Assembly (NCBI GenBank): GCA_011316305.1
Contig: SAUG01000175.1
Coordinates: forward strand, 1-64,000
Source of the DNA: Rusavskia elegans
Taxonomy: Eukaryota; Ascomycota; Lecanoromycetes; Teloschistales; Teloschistaceae
DNA: 64,000 nt
Direction: 5' to 3'
The position numbers were made by a program, and so were the translations under genes. The notes beneath the pieces were generated by a model that did no database searches, was not told where the DNA came from, and worked only from the letters and a program-made list of their open reading frames with translations. The stretch's first letter is position 1. Each line of letters begins with the position of its first letter. This document shows positions 12,214-23,059 of the stretch, one piece after another.

Positions 12214-12544
12214 TTGACTGGCCGTCGGATCGGATTTCGAATCTAGGTTCGTATTTCGAATTTAAATTAAATCGGTTTCGACTTTTCTAGATACCGAACT
12301 AAATCGGTTCCGATTTTTCTAGATATCGAATCGATTTAGTTCCGGATCGAACCTGGATTTCTAGATTTTAACTACTAAAACCGATAAAGTCTAGTATAAA
12401 AGTATAATTCTAGTATCAAAATAATATCTATCTATTAAAAATTAATTTAATAAAAGAAAATATATTACCTATATATATTATCTATAGAAAAAATTAATTA
12501 ATTATTTATTTATTATATTAATTATAGTATTATACTATATATAG

Positions 12545-13551
12545 TCCCCCCTGGAGGGTTCCTGTCTGGGGTCATATTGAGTTTTTATATATATATATAT
12601 GTTTTATCAACGTTATATACGGCAACGATTGTTATATTTTACGTGCAAAGAAATTTTCACAGCTAAAGCAGTTTATCAGATAAAATTTGCAGCGTTAATT
12701 ACTTCCATTTAACTATTTCCTTCTTTATTCGCGATCACGAATCCTCTACTATATAAGTATAACTTCGTTACTCGCAGTCCTCGGTCTACCAGTCCTTCCT
12801 CGACGTTATATATAATTATCAGCTTCTAATATTTCCGCTATATCTACCTACTATACTGCGAAGTATCTATCTATAGTCCTCGCCTCGGCTATATTTATTA
12901 TATAACCCGTATCTAAACGTTCCGCTAAACTATTAAGGTACTCTTTAGCCCGCGTAGCTTTAAGAGGGTCGCTAGCTATAAGACGGTCGCTAGCTAGTAC
13001 GCTGGCTACTACGGCTAGAAGCTTTATCCGGTCGATTAGGCTAAAGGGGGGTAGGGAAGTCGGATAGCGCGTTTTAAGGGCGGTAAAGAGGGTATTTATA
13101 TCGAAGTTAGAATAGCTTGCTCTAGCTGCTATAAGGTAGTCGACGTCCGCGCAGGTAGGTATAGTTATTATAGATAAAGGTACTACCGTCTGGTTTAGCT
13201 TATAGCTATAGCTGTTACAGGAGTATATACGTACGCAAGGGGTTTTAGTAAGTCGTAGTACTTGCGAGGGGTATTACAGGGCTTGTATTACTGGTAAAAG
13301 AAAAAGAAGAAGCGATAACTGCGAGGTATACTTATCTGTAAAAATTCGACGTTAGTTAAGTTATCGGTAGAAGGATACGTTATATTGCTAAGCAAATTTA
13401 AATTAAAATTCTATAGAAAAAACCGTTATTTACGTTAATTAAACTAGGGTACAAGTTCTGCTACCGTATATTTAATACTGGTATACCAACGCTTGATTTG
13501 CTTACCGAACCACTGGTTCACCGGGTACTAAAATCAAAACAAATAACTAAA
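12545..13551 (+). mobile_element. Complete E element, least degraded copy
   Basis: The 1007-bp unit starts TCCCCCCTGGAGGG and ends AAAACAAATAACTAAATA. A perfect 12-bp direct repeat (TACTATATATAG) flanks it within the host MITE. There are no terminal inverted repeats and no TG...CA ends, so it is neither a TIR nor an LTR element by structure. The tail of short A/T-rich repeats and a long, variable duplication suggest target-primed retroposition, which is an inference. It keeps more CA and TG than its neighbours. Other copies: 246-484, 9166-11690, 13771-18046, 48231-49110, 60585-61847. Confidence 0.75.
12610..13245 (-). pseudogene. Antisense coding relic inside E, unidentified family
   Basis: Reading the minus strand from about 13245 downwards gives one frame open for more than 100 codons (IPTCADVDYLIAARASYSNF onward). 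It ends YLNSLAERLDTG and then TIDRYFAV before two adjacent TAG codons at about 12849-12854, the expected RIP product of CAG CAG. Beyond these the frame continues with a basic stretch (RRGRTGRPRTAS) and reaches about 12610. There is no ATG at a sensible start. I do not recognise the protein. It is alpha-helical in appearance, with a charged tail. The split relic at 3641-3935/8308-8610 is a divergent relative. Confidence 0.45.
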
Positions 13552-13965
13552 TACTATATATAGAAGATTTAGTAAATTAAATTATATTTCTATTCGTTTC
13601 TATTTTATAATTTAATTCGATTTTCGATTTTAATTCTAGAAACCGACCTATTCTATTTAGCAAATCGGATTAAACCGACTCGTTAAAATTCGAATCGGGT
13701 TTTCGAAATACTAACGGGAACTCGTACCGAAGTAACCAGTTTATTTAAAATATAAAGTTAATAGAATCGGTTTTTTCTAAATAGTTTCTATTTAGAATTA
13801 TATTAAATTTCTATATATATATATATTTTATTAACGTTATATATAGTAACGATCGTTATATTTACGTATAAAGAAACTTTTATAGCTAAAATATTTTCGT
13901 CAGGCAAGATTTATAACGTAGTTAAATATTTCTATTTAATTATTTCCTTTTTTATTGTAACGTTT

Positions 13966-16900
13966 CTATATATCAGAAGGCGTTATATTCGAGTCTAGCT
14001 ATAGCCGTAGGCGTAGTCCGAATTACTAAATAGTAAAAGAATCCAGGCGTAAATTATTATAACTAGTCCCGTATAGCTATAAAAATAAAGTTACGATATT
14101 ATAAAATATTTTTATTATAGAGGAAATTTAAAAGAAAATAACTAAAGGTATTTAATAATTATATTAACGACTAATAAAAGAAGTTATCTAATAGAAATAG
14201 AAAAACGAAATATATAATAAAAATAGCTAATAGTACTGATAGATAGCCGTCCGCTAAAAGTTTCTATTAAAAAAGTCGGCTATAGGCGGCTATAGACGGC
14301 TATAAATAATTAGCCTCGTTTAATTAACTAATTTTCTAGAATACCTCTATAGAATTATAGATATTATACGGCTTTTTCTATATCGCTTTTTATCTAGTCT
14401 GTTTATATATAGAATATATAAGATTTAATTAATTCTTTTTTTTTTCTTTTTTTGATATCTTTATTATATATTTTCGAAAAAGGAATCGTTTAAAATCTTT
14501 TTATCGAATTTAGTCGAAAGATATTATTATATCTTTTCTTTATAACCTTTATACCTGTAATCTTTTAAAGAAATAAAAAATTAAAGTTAGTAGTAATATC
14601 TATAGTAAATATACTCGCGCCTATAAATTATATAATTTTTTAATTTCTAATACTATTTATATATCTACTATCTTTTTTAAAGGTTCGGTTTTTTATATTT
14701 TTATAGAAAAACGTTTTAAAAATAAAAAAAATAAATTTTATTTTAATATTAAAAATATTTTTAAAATATATTTCGAAATATACCGCTATATTAAATCGTT
14801 TCTAGATTCTAAAAAAGAAATTCGTAATTATTATTTTATATAGAAATTAGATCTTCGCCGGCTTTTTAGAAAGTAAAAATATTTTATTACTTATTATCGC
14901 GCTTTAGATAAACGCGAGAGTAATTTTATTTTTTAGAAATAAAATATATTATCTCGTTTTAATAAATTTAATAATTAAATAGCGTTTTACTCTTCTATTA
15001 ATTTTACGCTAGCTATATAAAAGGTATCTATTAAATCGGTTTCCGCTTTTAATTCGATTAATATTAATTAGTTTCTAAAAAAATTCGATTTCTTTCAATT
15101 TTTAGAGGCTATAAATATATAAAAAAGTATATAGCTAAAAATTCCTTTATATAATTCTATTTTTATTTATTTCGAATTATTTATTATTATTATAAACCGT
15201 TTTCGGATTCTCTAATATTTTCGTTAATTTTTATTCTTTAGCTACTATTTTAATATATAACGATAAAATTAGAATTTATTTCTCTTTCGGTTATAAATTT
15301 AGAATAGGATTTAGTATTTTTTTATTCTATTTTATTTTTGGTTTTGGTATATTTTTATCTGGTTTTCTATTTGGTTCTAGCGTAGAGCTATATCTGATTT
15401 TTTCTATTTCTTTTATAACGGTTTTATAGATTTTTTAAATATTATCTATCTATAGGCTTTAGATTATTTCTTAGATATTATTATATTTTAAAGCTAATTA
15501 TACTAGTAAATACTAGTATTTATTTTAAATTTTTATTTTCTATACTTCGCCTTTTTTTTAAAAGAATATATTAATTTCTTTAATTTATTCGTAGTTTATA
15601 TTTAACCTCCTGTCTAGTTTTTTATATAAAAGATTTATATACGCGAAAAGATATATTATCTATAGTTTTTTTTTTCTAACTATACTTTTATCTGCTAGTA
15701 TATTAGAAATTAATTCTTTCTATTTAATATCTAGAATAATATATTATCTTTAACTTTCGATTATTATAAAATTCGAGATTCTAATAAATCTATTTTTTAT
15801 TTTAACTTTAATTTCTATAATTTTATTATTTTACTAAAAATATTTTTATATATATTCTATAATTTAATTATATAATTTCTATATAATTTTATTTTCTTTT
15901 TTTCTATTTATAAAAGCTGTTATTTTATAACCTCCGATTTTAATTTTAAATACTACTATAAAAGGTTTTTCCGTTTTATATAATTTAAATTTTAATATTA
16001 GTTTCTTTTTCGCTTTTCTTAATTCTATAAAATATTATTCTAATCCTTTTTTATCCGATAGATAGATAAAGTGATTATTATTATAGTAGATAATCTAACT
16101 TTTAGTTATATATTTTCTAGCTTTATTTTTAAATAATTTTTCTTTTACTTTAAATTAGTATTTAATTACCTCTTTTACCTTTTTAGTTAGATAATTTCTT
16201 TTAAAGTATCTTATTTTTCTATATAAATAATAAGCTTTAGTTTATAATCCTTTATTTTCGGTAATATCGAGCTCTATTAGATTTTCTTTAAGCTATTTTT
16301 TAGCGGGTTCTATTTTATTAACCGCCTATTTATTAATATATTATTTATACTATCTAGTATTGATTTTTATTACTAATTTAATTAGATCTGCTAACGAATC
16401 GGGTTTTTCGATTACTACTATAACTTTTTTAATTCTACTATTAAATTCTTTAAAAAAGTAGATTTTTAGAACTATATTTTCTTAATCTATTTTATAAACT
16501 AATATTCTAGACTAAATAATATAAATAGTTATCGATTTCTACTATTTTTAAACTATTAGTTTCTTTACTATTATTCTATCTTTATTATTATTTCCGAAGG
16601 CTTTTTTAATAGCTATAATTAGATTACCGAAATTATAAAATATCTAAAACGTTTTATCTTCTTTTTATTTTTTAGAAGTATTAAAATAGTCTTTTATATA
16701 GAATTATATCTAAATAAAAGCTATTTTTTCTAGATATATTATTATAAATAAAACTTTAACTATTTTATTTAGAAATTGGTTTATATATAATAAGAAATAG
16801 ATATTTATTTAAATAAACTAAAGTTTTAAAAATCCTTTATTTCTTATATAGATATTTAGCGTTACTATTTTAATACTATTATTTCGTTCTATAAAGCGGG

Positions 16901-17342
16901 ATAACGAAATCGATATAGTAAATTATTAAAGTATAACGTCTCTATATATTAAAAAGCGTTACGTTCGAATCTAGCTATAGCTATAAACTTAGTCCGAGCT
17001 ATTAAATAGTAATAAAATCTAGATATAGATTATCGTAACTAGTCCTATATAGCTATAAAAAAAAGTTATAATATTAAAAAGTATTTTAGTTATAGAGATA
17101 ATTAAAAAGAAAATAACTAAAGGTATTTAATAATTATATTAATAACTAACGAAAGAAGCTATCTAATAGGAATAAAGAAGCGATATATATAGTAAAAATA
17201 GCCGATAGTACCGATAGGTAACTGTCCGCTAAAAGTTTTTATTAAAAAGGTCGATTATAGCGGCTATAGACGGCTATAGATAATTAGCTTCGTTTAATTG
17301 GCCAATTTTCTAAAATACCTCTGTGGAATTGTAGACGTAATA
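13966..17342 (-). mobile_element. LTR-alpha retrotransposon, gag-type, minus strand
   Basis: LTRs lie at 13966-14368 and 16932-17342. Pentamers TTTAT and TTCAT flank it, one C/T change apart, and the site falls inside an E copy whose other members read TTTATTCG there. The 2.56-kb interior contains a gag relic with a zinc knuckle and no reverse transcriptase, RNase H or integrase that I can detect. It is the same type as 32096-35826 and 50831-54261. Confidence 0.85.
14369..16931 (-). pseudogene. gag/protease-like relic of the 13966-17342 element
   Basis: Its minus-strand frame parallels 32505-35417: a gag region, then the mutated zinc knuckle at about 16180-16235 (Tyr where Cys and His stood), then about 1.8 kb whose product I do not recognise. 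The interior ends at GATAAAAAGCGATATAGAAAAAGCC, which has the same polypurine tract as the pol-type copies. Many stops; not functional. Confidence 0.6.
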
Positions 17343-17441
17343 TTCATTTACGATTACGAAACCTCTACTATATAAATATAACTTCGTTACTCGTAGTTTT
17401 CGATCTATCAGTCTTTTTTCGAAGTTATAAACGATTATAAA

Positions 17442-17966
17442 TAGACTGGCTACTTCGATACGGGTTCCCGTCGATATTTCGAAAATCCGATCCGAATTTT
17501 AATAAATTAATTCGATTCGATCTATTAAATAGTATAGATCGATTTCTAAAATTAGAATCGAAAATCGAATCGAATTATAAAATAGATATTATTAGAAATT
17601 TAATTCGATCTATAAAGTTTTTAATAAATAATATAATATAACTGCAAATAGAATATAATATAATATTATAGTTAATAAATTATATAATTATATATAACGA
17701 TAAAATATTTAAATATATATTTATCTTTACTAAATCGATTTTTAATAGAAAAATATAACTTTTATACTAGTATTATATTTTTATATTATATTTTAATAGT
17801 TTTAGTAAATTAAACTCGGAAATCTAGATTTAATCTAGAATTAAATCGGTTCGGTATCTAGAAAAGTCGAAATCGACTTTATTCGATATCTAGAAAAATC
17901 GAAACTAATTCGGATTAGATCGGTTTTTTTAATTCGAATTCGAAATCCGATTCGTCGGCCAGTCTA
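17442..17966 (-). mobile_element. Long-variant hAT-like MITE, uninterrupted
   Basis: Termini TAGACTGGCTACTTCG and CGTCGGCCAGTCTA are flanked by a perfect octamer ATTATAAA. At 525 bp it is the intact form of the subfamily interrupted at 12214-13743. It shares only the termini and overall layout with the 380-455-bp members. Confidence 0.85.
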
Positions 17967-18046
17967 ATTATAAATATCTAATATATCCGTTATATCAAGC
18001 TATTTTATAAACGAATCTGTTAGAAATTTATCGTTTAGTAAAATTC

Positions 18047-18350
18047 CTCGCCGGAATAATATAGATTGGTATAGATTTTAGAATTTAAAATCTATATTAA
18101 TAGAGTTTAGTAGATATTAATATAGGGTATAAATAGTATAGGTTACCTCGTAGAGAATAAAATAGGCTTTATTTAGCTTTTTTATATACGCGTTTCGTCG
18201 AAATAGTAGTAGGATAATACGTAGGATAATTTAAATTCTCTATATTATTTAAATAGATTAAGGTCTAGACCTCTAAAATCTATATTATACCAATTCAAAA
18301 GGGTCTACTATACCAAACTCTAATGGGTTTTCCCAATTCATTCCGGCGAG
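18047..18350 (+). mobile_element. 304-bp inverted-repeat element (CTCGCCGG family), copy 2
   Basis: It begins CTCGCCGGAAT and ends ATTCCGGCGAG, with an internal match to copy 1 in the opposite orientation (ACGCGTTTCGTCGAAATA, TATAGGGTATAAATAGTATAG-like). A direct AAAATT lies near both ends but is offset by one base, so the target duplication is uncertain. It is less RIP-damaged near its right end. Confidence 0.75.
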
Positions 18351-18683
18351 AAAATTGTAAAATATCGAAAAAATTGTTACGTTTCTATCAAACGATCCGA
18401 AATTATTTGATTTATTAGAAAAACATCGTAAAATATTAGAAACAATATTATTATTCGAAATACTATTTAATTATATAATATTTATACGAATTCTAATTAT
18501 ATTAAAATAATTTAAAAAATGTTTATACGTTAACGAAATAGAAAAATATTGTCCGATAGAAATTAATATAAAATAAAAATAGAAAAAAAGACGTATAATA
18601 AAATTCGAAAAATATATAAAATAGAAAATTACAATTGATTGATTTCTATTAATATCTTTAAAGTTTGGTTTATTTACTTCCAA

Positions 18684-18717
18684 TCGATACCACGAATAGT
18701 TGAAATCGTGGTATCGA
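18684..18717. repeat. Perfect 12-bp stem-loop at the island edge
   Basis: TCGATACCACGA (18684-18695) and TCGTGGTATCGA (18706-18717) pair perfectly around a 10-base loop. It lies at the switch from RIP-degraded DNA to normal composition, 195 bp past the stop codon of the coiled-coil gene on its transcribed side. It could be a transposon footprint or an RNA structure at the 3' end; nothing decides between them. Confidence 0.6.
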
Positions 18718-18911
18718 ATATCGAGTACCAACATAAATATAAAAAAGATTTGGAGGTAAAATAGAAAGTATAAATCCCAAGATACTGATTATAAAAATGT
18801 AAGATAATTCGGTGCCGATCACTCGTCAGTGCGCCAGTAGATTTTTGCCTAAGCTGTTATATTGGACAGTGGCATTTGAGATTGAATACTGAAAGTCTAA
18901 GGTAGTCTCAA

Positions 18912-21014
18912 TTATGGATCTCGTATCCAATAAGCCATATCTGCTTTTAACGACTTCCCTCTGTCCCTGGGGAGAAGGGCCTGTACTTGTACCCGTCTCT
19001 GTAATACTCCTACACAAATCAAACGTTTCTCCTCACAATTCTCGCAAGCATAACCCAGTCTCATATCACTCCCGTCATGGTTGGCAAAACTATTGGCGCA
19101 TTTCACCTGACCTTTTGAATGACCCTTTGCACCGTCCTTCCAATCCCCGGTAGATGAGACCGTGCCTTTTTTGAGGTCCCAAAGGTTCATCTGCTGTCTG
19201 ACTATGTCGAACAGGGCTTGAGGCAGATCTCCGTATGTGAACGTGGTTTGACGAAATTGGTCGATCGCGATCCACGGCTCTGGGTCAGGATTCTTGTTCT
19301 CTCGAGTAAGAGGTGGTCTCTCAGCTTTAACGGCCTTTGCCCGGGTTTTTTTTACCATATTTGGCATTGCAGCAGCGCGCAGGGTTGTCGTTCGCTTCCG
19401 TTGCCTCCCGTCTTCCCGGTTTGGGTCCTGTACATTGTCGTCAGATAGGTTGGTGAGATAAGCTTGAGTCTCTGATGATGAGGGCGCTGGTAGATGTATG
19501 GCAAACCGTGTCGCGGACTGATTTGTAGTTGTTTTGATTCTTTTCGATGCAGGCTTTTCGGTAGCATCGAGTGCTGCTCTCCCCGTCCGCTTTTGTCGAA
19601 AGCGAGCTGCGGTATCACTGTTGAATTGGCTGCTATCGCTATCTTCGGAGGCTTCTCGGTCAAGGGGTTCTCGGTTTCGGACGACCAACGGGTCACCTGA
19701 GCCATTCGTCTGGCGCGTCTCTTTAGGAGCCTCGCCCGGGGTCCTGTCTATAGCCTCCCCTTTCGCACGCAGCAATTCTTTATGAGTAGTTGTGAGGTCT
19801 GTTTGCAGCTGGCTCTTCTCGGCGGAAATAACAAGCAGCTGGCGCTTAAGGTTGACAACCTCATTATTCCTGGCTGTCAACTCTTTTTGGATGCGCCAAT
19901 TATCCTTCTTAACATTGTCGCGTTCTTGCGTTGCTGCAGCAAGTACGACTTGGACCGAATCCTCTGTTTCAGGCGTTTGATTGCCCATGTCAACCGCCCC
20001 TTGTCGATATTCACTAAAACGATCGCCGGTCGAGCTCTGCAAAGCTCCAAGGGTGATCGCCAACTGTACGGATGATACCGGTAATGCGTCGTTTTTGGGC
20101 TGTAAATCTCTGATGGTCTGTAGATGCTGCTGTATCTCCAAGTCCTTGAGTGAGACCTCTTCCTCCAGTGTCTCGATATAGCTCGTTTGTTGGCTGTTGG
20201 TATTCCGCAAGCCATCGACGACCTGCGAGTGTGCCAATACCTTGGCTTGCTGCAGTCCATTAAGACTTACCAATGATCGTTTCTCAGCATCCAGAACATG
20301 CCGCTTGGACCTCATGTCCACAATCTTTGCGCTTAAATTCTTGACCTGCGCATGAAGCTCAAGATTCTCCCCCGTGAACTTCTTATTGTCCTCGTCCAAA
20401 TTGCGCTTTGCATCCATGAGAGAAGATCTCTCACTATGAAGCGAGTCAATCTCCTGGTTTTTGGCATCGATTACCTTCTGCATTCGCTGCTGCAGATTGT
20501 CGATGAACCCGTTGTGGCCGGTGGACAATAGATCGTACGTCTTCCGGAGCGCTGCATTGTCCTCTTGCAGACCCTTGATGCCTCGGATGTCTGATTTTGT
20601 CAATTCCAAGAGTTCCTTGACTGCATCCAGGTATTGACCGATGGTGGACGTCATGTCGTCCTCGAAAACCTGTGTCGAAGTAAGGGATGTCCCTCGACAA
20701 GCGTTGACAACTCTAGTAAATTTCTCAAGGTCAGCACGAAACTTCTCAAGCACAGTGTCGACTTTTTCTTGCGCCTTTTGAGAATCGACCTTTGCAAGAT
20801 CATTCTCACCGTCGCCGAGGCCTTTGCGGATCCTCGCAGATGTCGTTAGATGCTCCGCGCAAGCTTCCTTGTAGGTCTGCTTGCCTCGCCCACGTTTGCT
20901 CTTCGCCGGCGGAATGGTCACTTGCTTGACCTTTTTGAATCGACGAGTAGGCTCAGGAACAGGGCCTGGCCATGAAGATTCCACTTCATCAGTACTCAAG
21001 TCGCTTGCAGACAT
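18912..21014 (-). CDS. Coiled-coil protein with a cysteine-rich C-terminus, unknown function
   Basis: Single-exon frame of 700 codons ending in TAA at 18912. The open frame reaches back to a GTG at 21098, but GTG is not a normal start in fungal nuclei. The first ATG, at 21014, gives MSASDLSTDEVESSWPG and is preferred. The N-terminus is acidic and then strongly basic (residues about 24-48, RRFKKVK and KSKRGRGKQ), which suggests nuclear targeting. Heptad-like, Leu/Glu/Lys/Gln-rich segments at about 75-305 and 355-415 predict long coiled coils. A Ser/Arg/Lys-rich linker with a KRIK motif follows. Near the C-terminus stands C639-x17-C657-x2-C660-x6-C667, a likely zinc site, followed by an LLP element. 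I recall such Cys-rich tails in unnamed fungal proteins but cannot name a family. Codon use and base composition are normal, so it has escaped RIP. It is the only convincing host gene here. Confidence 0.8.
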   Translation of the reverse strand: MSASDLSTDEVESSWPGPVPEPTRRFKKVKQVTIPPAKSKRGRGKQTYKEACAEHLTTSARIRKGLGDGENDLAKVDSQKAQEKVDTVLEKFRADLEKFTRVVNACRGTSLTSTQVFEDDMTSTIGQYLDAVKELLELTKSDIRGIKGLQEDNAALRKTYDLLSTGHNGFIDNLQQRMQKVIDAKNQEIDSLHSERSSLMDAKRNLDEDNKKFTGENLELHAQVKNLSAKIVDMRSKRHVLDAEKRSLVSLNGLQQAKVLAHSQVVDGLRNTNSQQTSYIETLEEEVSLKDLEIQQHLQTIRDLQPKNDALPVSSVQLAITLGALQSSTGDRFSEYRQGAVDMGNQTPETEDSVQVVLAAATQERDNVKKDNWRIQKELTARNNEVVNLKRQLLVISAEKSQLQTDLTTTHKELLRAKGEAIDRTPGEAPKETRQTNGSGDPLVVRNREPLDREASEDSDSSQFNSDTAARFRQKRTGRAALDATEKPASKRIKTTTNQSATRFAIHLPAPSSSETQAYLTNLSDDNVQDPNREDGRQRKRTTTLRAAAMPNMVKKTRAKAVKAERPPLTRENKNPDPEPWIAIDQFRQTTFTYGDLPQALFDIVRQQMNLWDLKKGTVSSTGDWKDGAKGHSKGQVKCANSFANHDGSDMRLGYACENCEEKRLICVGVLQRRVQVQALLPRDRGKSLKADMAYWIRDP

Positions 21015-21240
21015 GAGAAGGATGGGTTTGATATATCTACTCGCCAGCGAATCGGCGTTGTAGAGAGCCTTGTAAACCAAGGCAGAAGAGCTTGTCACTC
21101 GGACGTATCAGTGCTCAGGCGAGCGAAACGAGAAGAGAAGCAGCCGAGACCATGGAACGAAGAGACTCGTAGGGAAGGAAAGAAAGAAGGTCCGAGAAGG
21201 CATGGGCTGTTGTGGTGACGTGCCGCAACTGCCGTTTTGG
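21015..21240 (-). promoter_or_regulatory. Pyrimidine-rich upstream region of the coiled-coil gene
   Basis: On the minus strand the 200 bases before the ATG contain runs such as CTTCTTTCTTTCCTTCCC and CTTCTCTTCTCG (about 21125-21190). CT-rich tracts of this kind are common just upstream of transcription starts in filamentous ascomycetes. No clear TATA box is seen. The placement is by composition only. Confidence 0.4.
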
Positions 21241-22312
21241 GACGGCCTCCACCACCATACATATTATCCAGGAACATACGCGCCTACTGGCTTCGAAATG
21301 GAATTCTCGATTTAATAATCATCAAGGAGAGCTGAAGGTTTTCATCAAGAATATTGGTGTCTTTTACTGGGGATGGAGATTGAGATGGGTATATACTGCT
21401 GGTAGGGACAGACATGGCGGGCATAGGAATATTACTTTGGCGCCATCTAATACATTTACACTCATACGGACGAACACATTGAGTGTGGATGGCACTACCC
21501 ACAAACGATGAATGCAACAATACGGCCAAGGGTGAAGGAAAAATGGTCAACGTCCGTCCCCAATAGTGAAGTAGCGGCAATCCGTGACTGGTGACCTGGA
21601 TCATATGGCTCAGTGCATGGACTGCAACTCCGGTCGGTCAAGGGATGATGGAAACGCAGTAACGGGCCATATGTTGCACCGACAAGAGAGAATAATCAGA
21701 GGCGAGCCCGGACCAAGCCACCAAGGGATGGCTTGCTTTGCAGTCACATGAACGTTGATCTGGTCCACCACAGTAACAACAAAAGCCTTGGTGTCGCGTT
21801 CCATCAGCTTATGCCAACAAGCCACACCGAAAGTCGCAGGCCAAGGTGAAGGTGCTTTGGCTTTCAGCAAGAATTGGTCAGACCATCCCGGATACCCGAT
21901 CAAATGAATCCATCCTGATATGGCTGTGATCTACTCAATCTGCAGGGACTGAGGATCTTGTTGCATGAGAGCTTGATGATTTTGATGCAGAATCGACGAA
22001 CAGAGGATAGATGGAATGCATCCTGCTGCGAGTAGATTGCTCCGAATTTTTTTCTGGTTCCGAGGCGGAAGGGACTTGCATTCCGGCGACCGTACGGCTG
22101 TGTGCTCCGCAAAGAAGTCTTCACAAGTGGAAAGAGACTGTAGGAAATCAGCGTCTGGTTTTGAACGCAAGAGCCCTGTGCTTGGAGACTGACCACACAT
22201 TCCTGATCCCAGAGCGAGGCTGATGAATACGTCGCCGAGGATGACTTCGAACACTATGGTTGTTTGATCTTGCTGTAGCGACATGATGCAATTGTTTAAT
22301 GGGCCACTGACG
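21241..22312. other. Normal-composition DNA without a supported gene
   Basis: This is un-RIPed sequence with several overlapping open frames of 60-142 codons on both strands. None has a recognisable domain, and the longest (minus strand, 21931-22359, 142 codons) could be an exon of a larger, damaged gene with 22313-22584 or simple chance. It may serve as promoter and 5' region of the coiled-coil gene. Confidence 0.4.
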
Positions 22313-22584
22313 CTACGATGATCCGCTGTAATGCCCTGTAGCCAATCCAAGGTGGGCACCCTGCGAGCATAGTCTCACCTTGTGATCATGCTTGTATGAA
22401 GTCAGTAGATGAAGTCTCTGTTATCATCGAGTCTCAGACGTACCTTGCCATTCTGCTCAACAATCAACTCAATAGTCGATCCAGACCTTGGCCCGTTGCC
22501 TTTCGAGTAGTGGGGTTGCGGATCCCGGAACAGATCAAAAGAAGACCTGGCAACAGTACTACTCAATTGAACGACGTGTCCCAT
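22313..22584 (-). pseudogene. Possible short or broken gene with one intron, unknown function
   Basis: ATG at 22584 opens a 47-codon exon ending at 22444 (…STIELIVEQNGK). It is followed by a strong fungal-type donor GTACGT, a CTGAC branch-like site near 22405, and acceptors at 22379 (AAG) and 22361 (GCAG), giving introns of 65 or 83 nt. Both keep the same frame, which meets TAG at 22313 after only about 16-22 more codons. A 65-70-residue product is unusually short, so the gene is either truncated, badly modelled or dead. I do not recognise the protein. Confidence 0.3.
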
Positions 22585-22759
22585 ACAACCTACACCTCTT
22601 TAAGACAGTAGTTGCATCAAATGCTCTTGGAAGCCCAAGTGGCTGGAGGCGATGGGATTTCTGGGGCTGATTCGGGTCCTGGCGTTGGTTGGGCAGCCGC
22701 GCGCGTCGAGGGTTTTGGTTTGTGCGAGGCGCCGAGACGTACTCCGTAGCCCCCTTACT

Positions 22760-23059
22760 ATACTGAATTTATATACGTAACTTTGATACTATACTAATAG
22801 AGAGATATAAGTATTCAATTAATATATACACTGGAACTCGATTTATTAATAACTATACGTTATTCTAGATTTATAATAATATAATCGAATATTAAAATTT
22901 CAAATTTTAATTATTGAATTTTCTATATAAAATAACTTCTGCGTTAACCAATATAATTGGCTCCTTTCTATATCTATTGACAGAGTTTATTTAATACTAT
23001 CTATTAATTTCGATATATTTTAATCCGATTAATAGATATTAATTATTTCGTTTTGTAAA
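22760..23059. other. AT-rich DNA right of the island
   Basis: Composition drops sharply from GC-rich (last run CGCGCGCGTCGAGG at about 22700) to RIP-type sequence at about 22760. No gene or repeat end is recognised here. Confidence 0.45.

Larger units (their letters stand above)
12214..13743 (+). mobile_element. Long-variant hAT-like MITE carrying an E insertion
   Basis: Its ends are TTGACTGGCCGTCGG and AACCAGTTTA, both one or two changes from the family termini, with a perfect octamer TTTAAAAT on either side. Without the nested E copy it is about 520 bp, matching the uninterrupted, inverted long variant at 17442-17966. This variant has its own subterminal repeats, of the type TTTCTAGATATCGAA. 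Confidence 0.8.
13771..18046 (+). repeat. E repeat copy broken by an LTR element and a MITE
   Basis: The left part (13771-13965) matches the start of E through TATTTCCTTTTTTAT. Sequence resumes after the LTR element at 17343 with TTCATTTACGATTACGAA, and after the MITE at 17967. The junctions rebuild the order seen in the complete copy. The right part cannot be followed with confidence past about 18046, where a 304-bp element starts. Confidence 0.6.

Noticed and set aside
12545..13551. E as a Helitron (starts with TC)
   Set aside because: It does not end in CTRR, has no 3' hairpin, and is flanked by a 12-bp duplication instead of an A/T site.
18471..18734. 87-codon open frame on the minus strand, apparently membrane-like
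   Set aside because: Phe/Ile/Tyr richness follows from AT content. It crosses the composition boundary and the stem-loop, with no supporting signal.
21015..21098. Extension of the coiled-coil gene to GTG at 21098
   Set aside because: GTG is not used as a nuclear start in fungi, and the 28 extra residues add no conserved feature.
21212..21511. 99-codon frame on the plus strand upstream of the coiled-coil gene
   Set aside because: No domain, no fungal start or splice context, and it overlaps the likely promoter.
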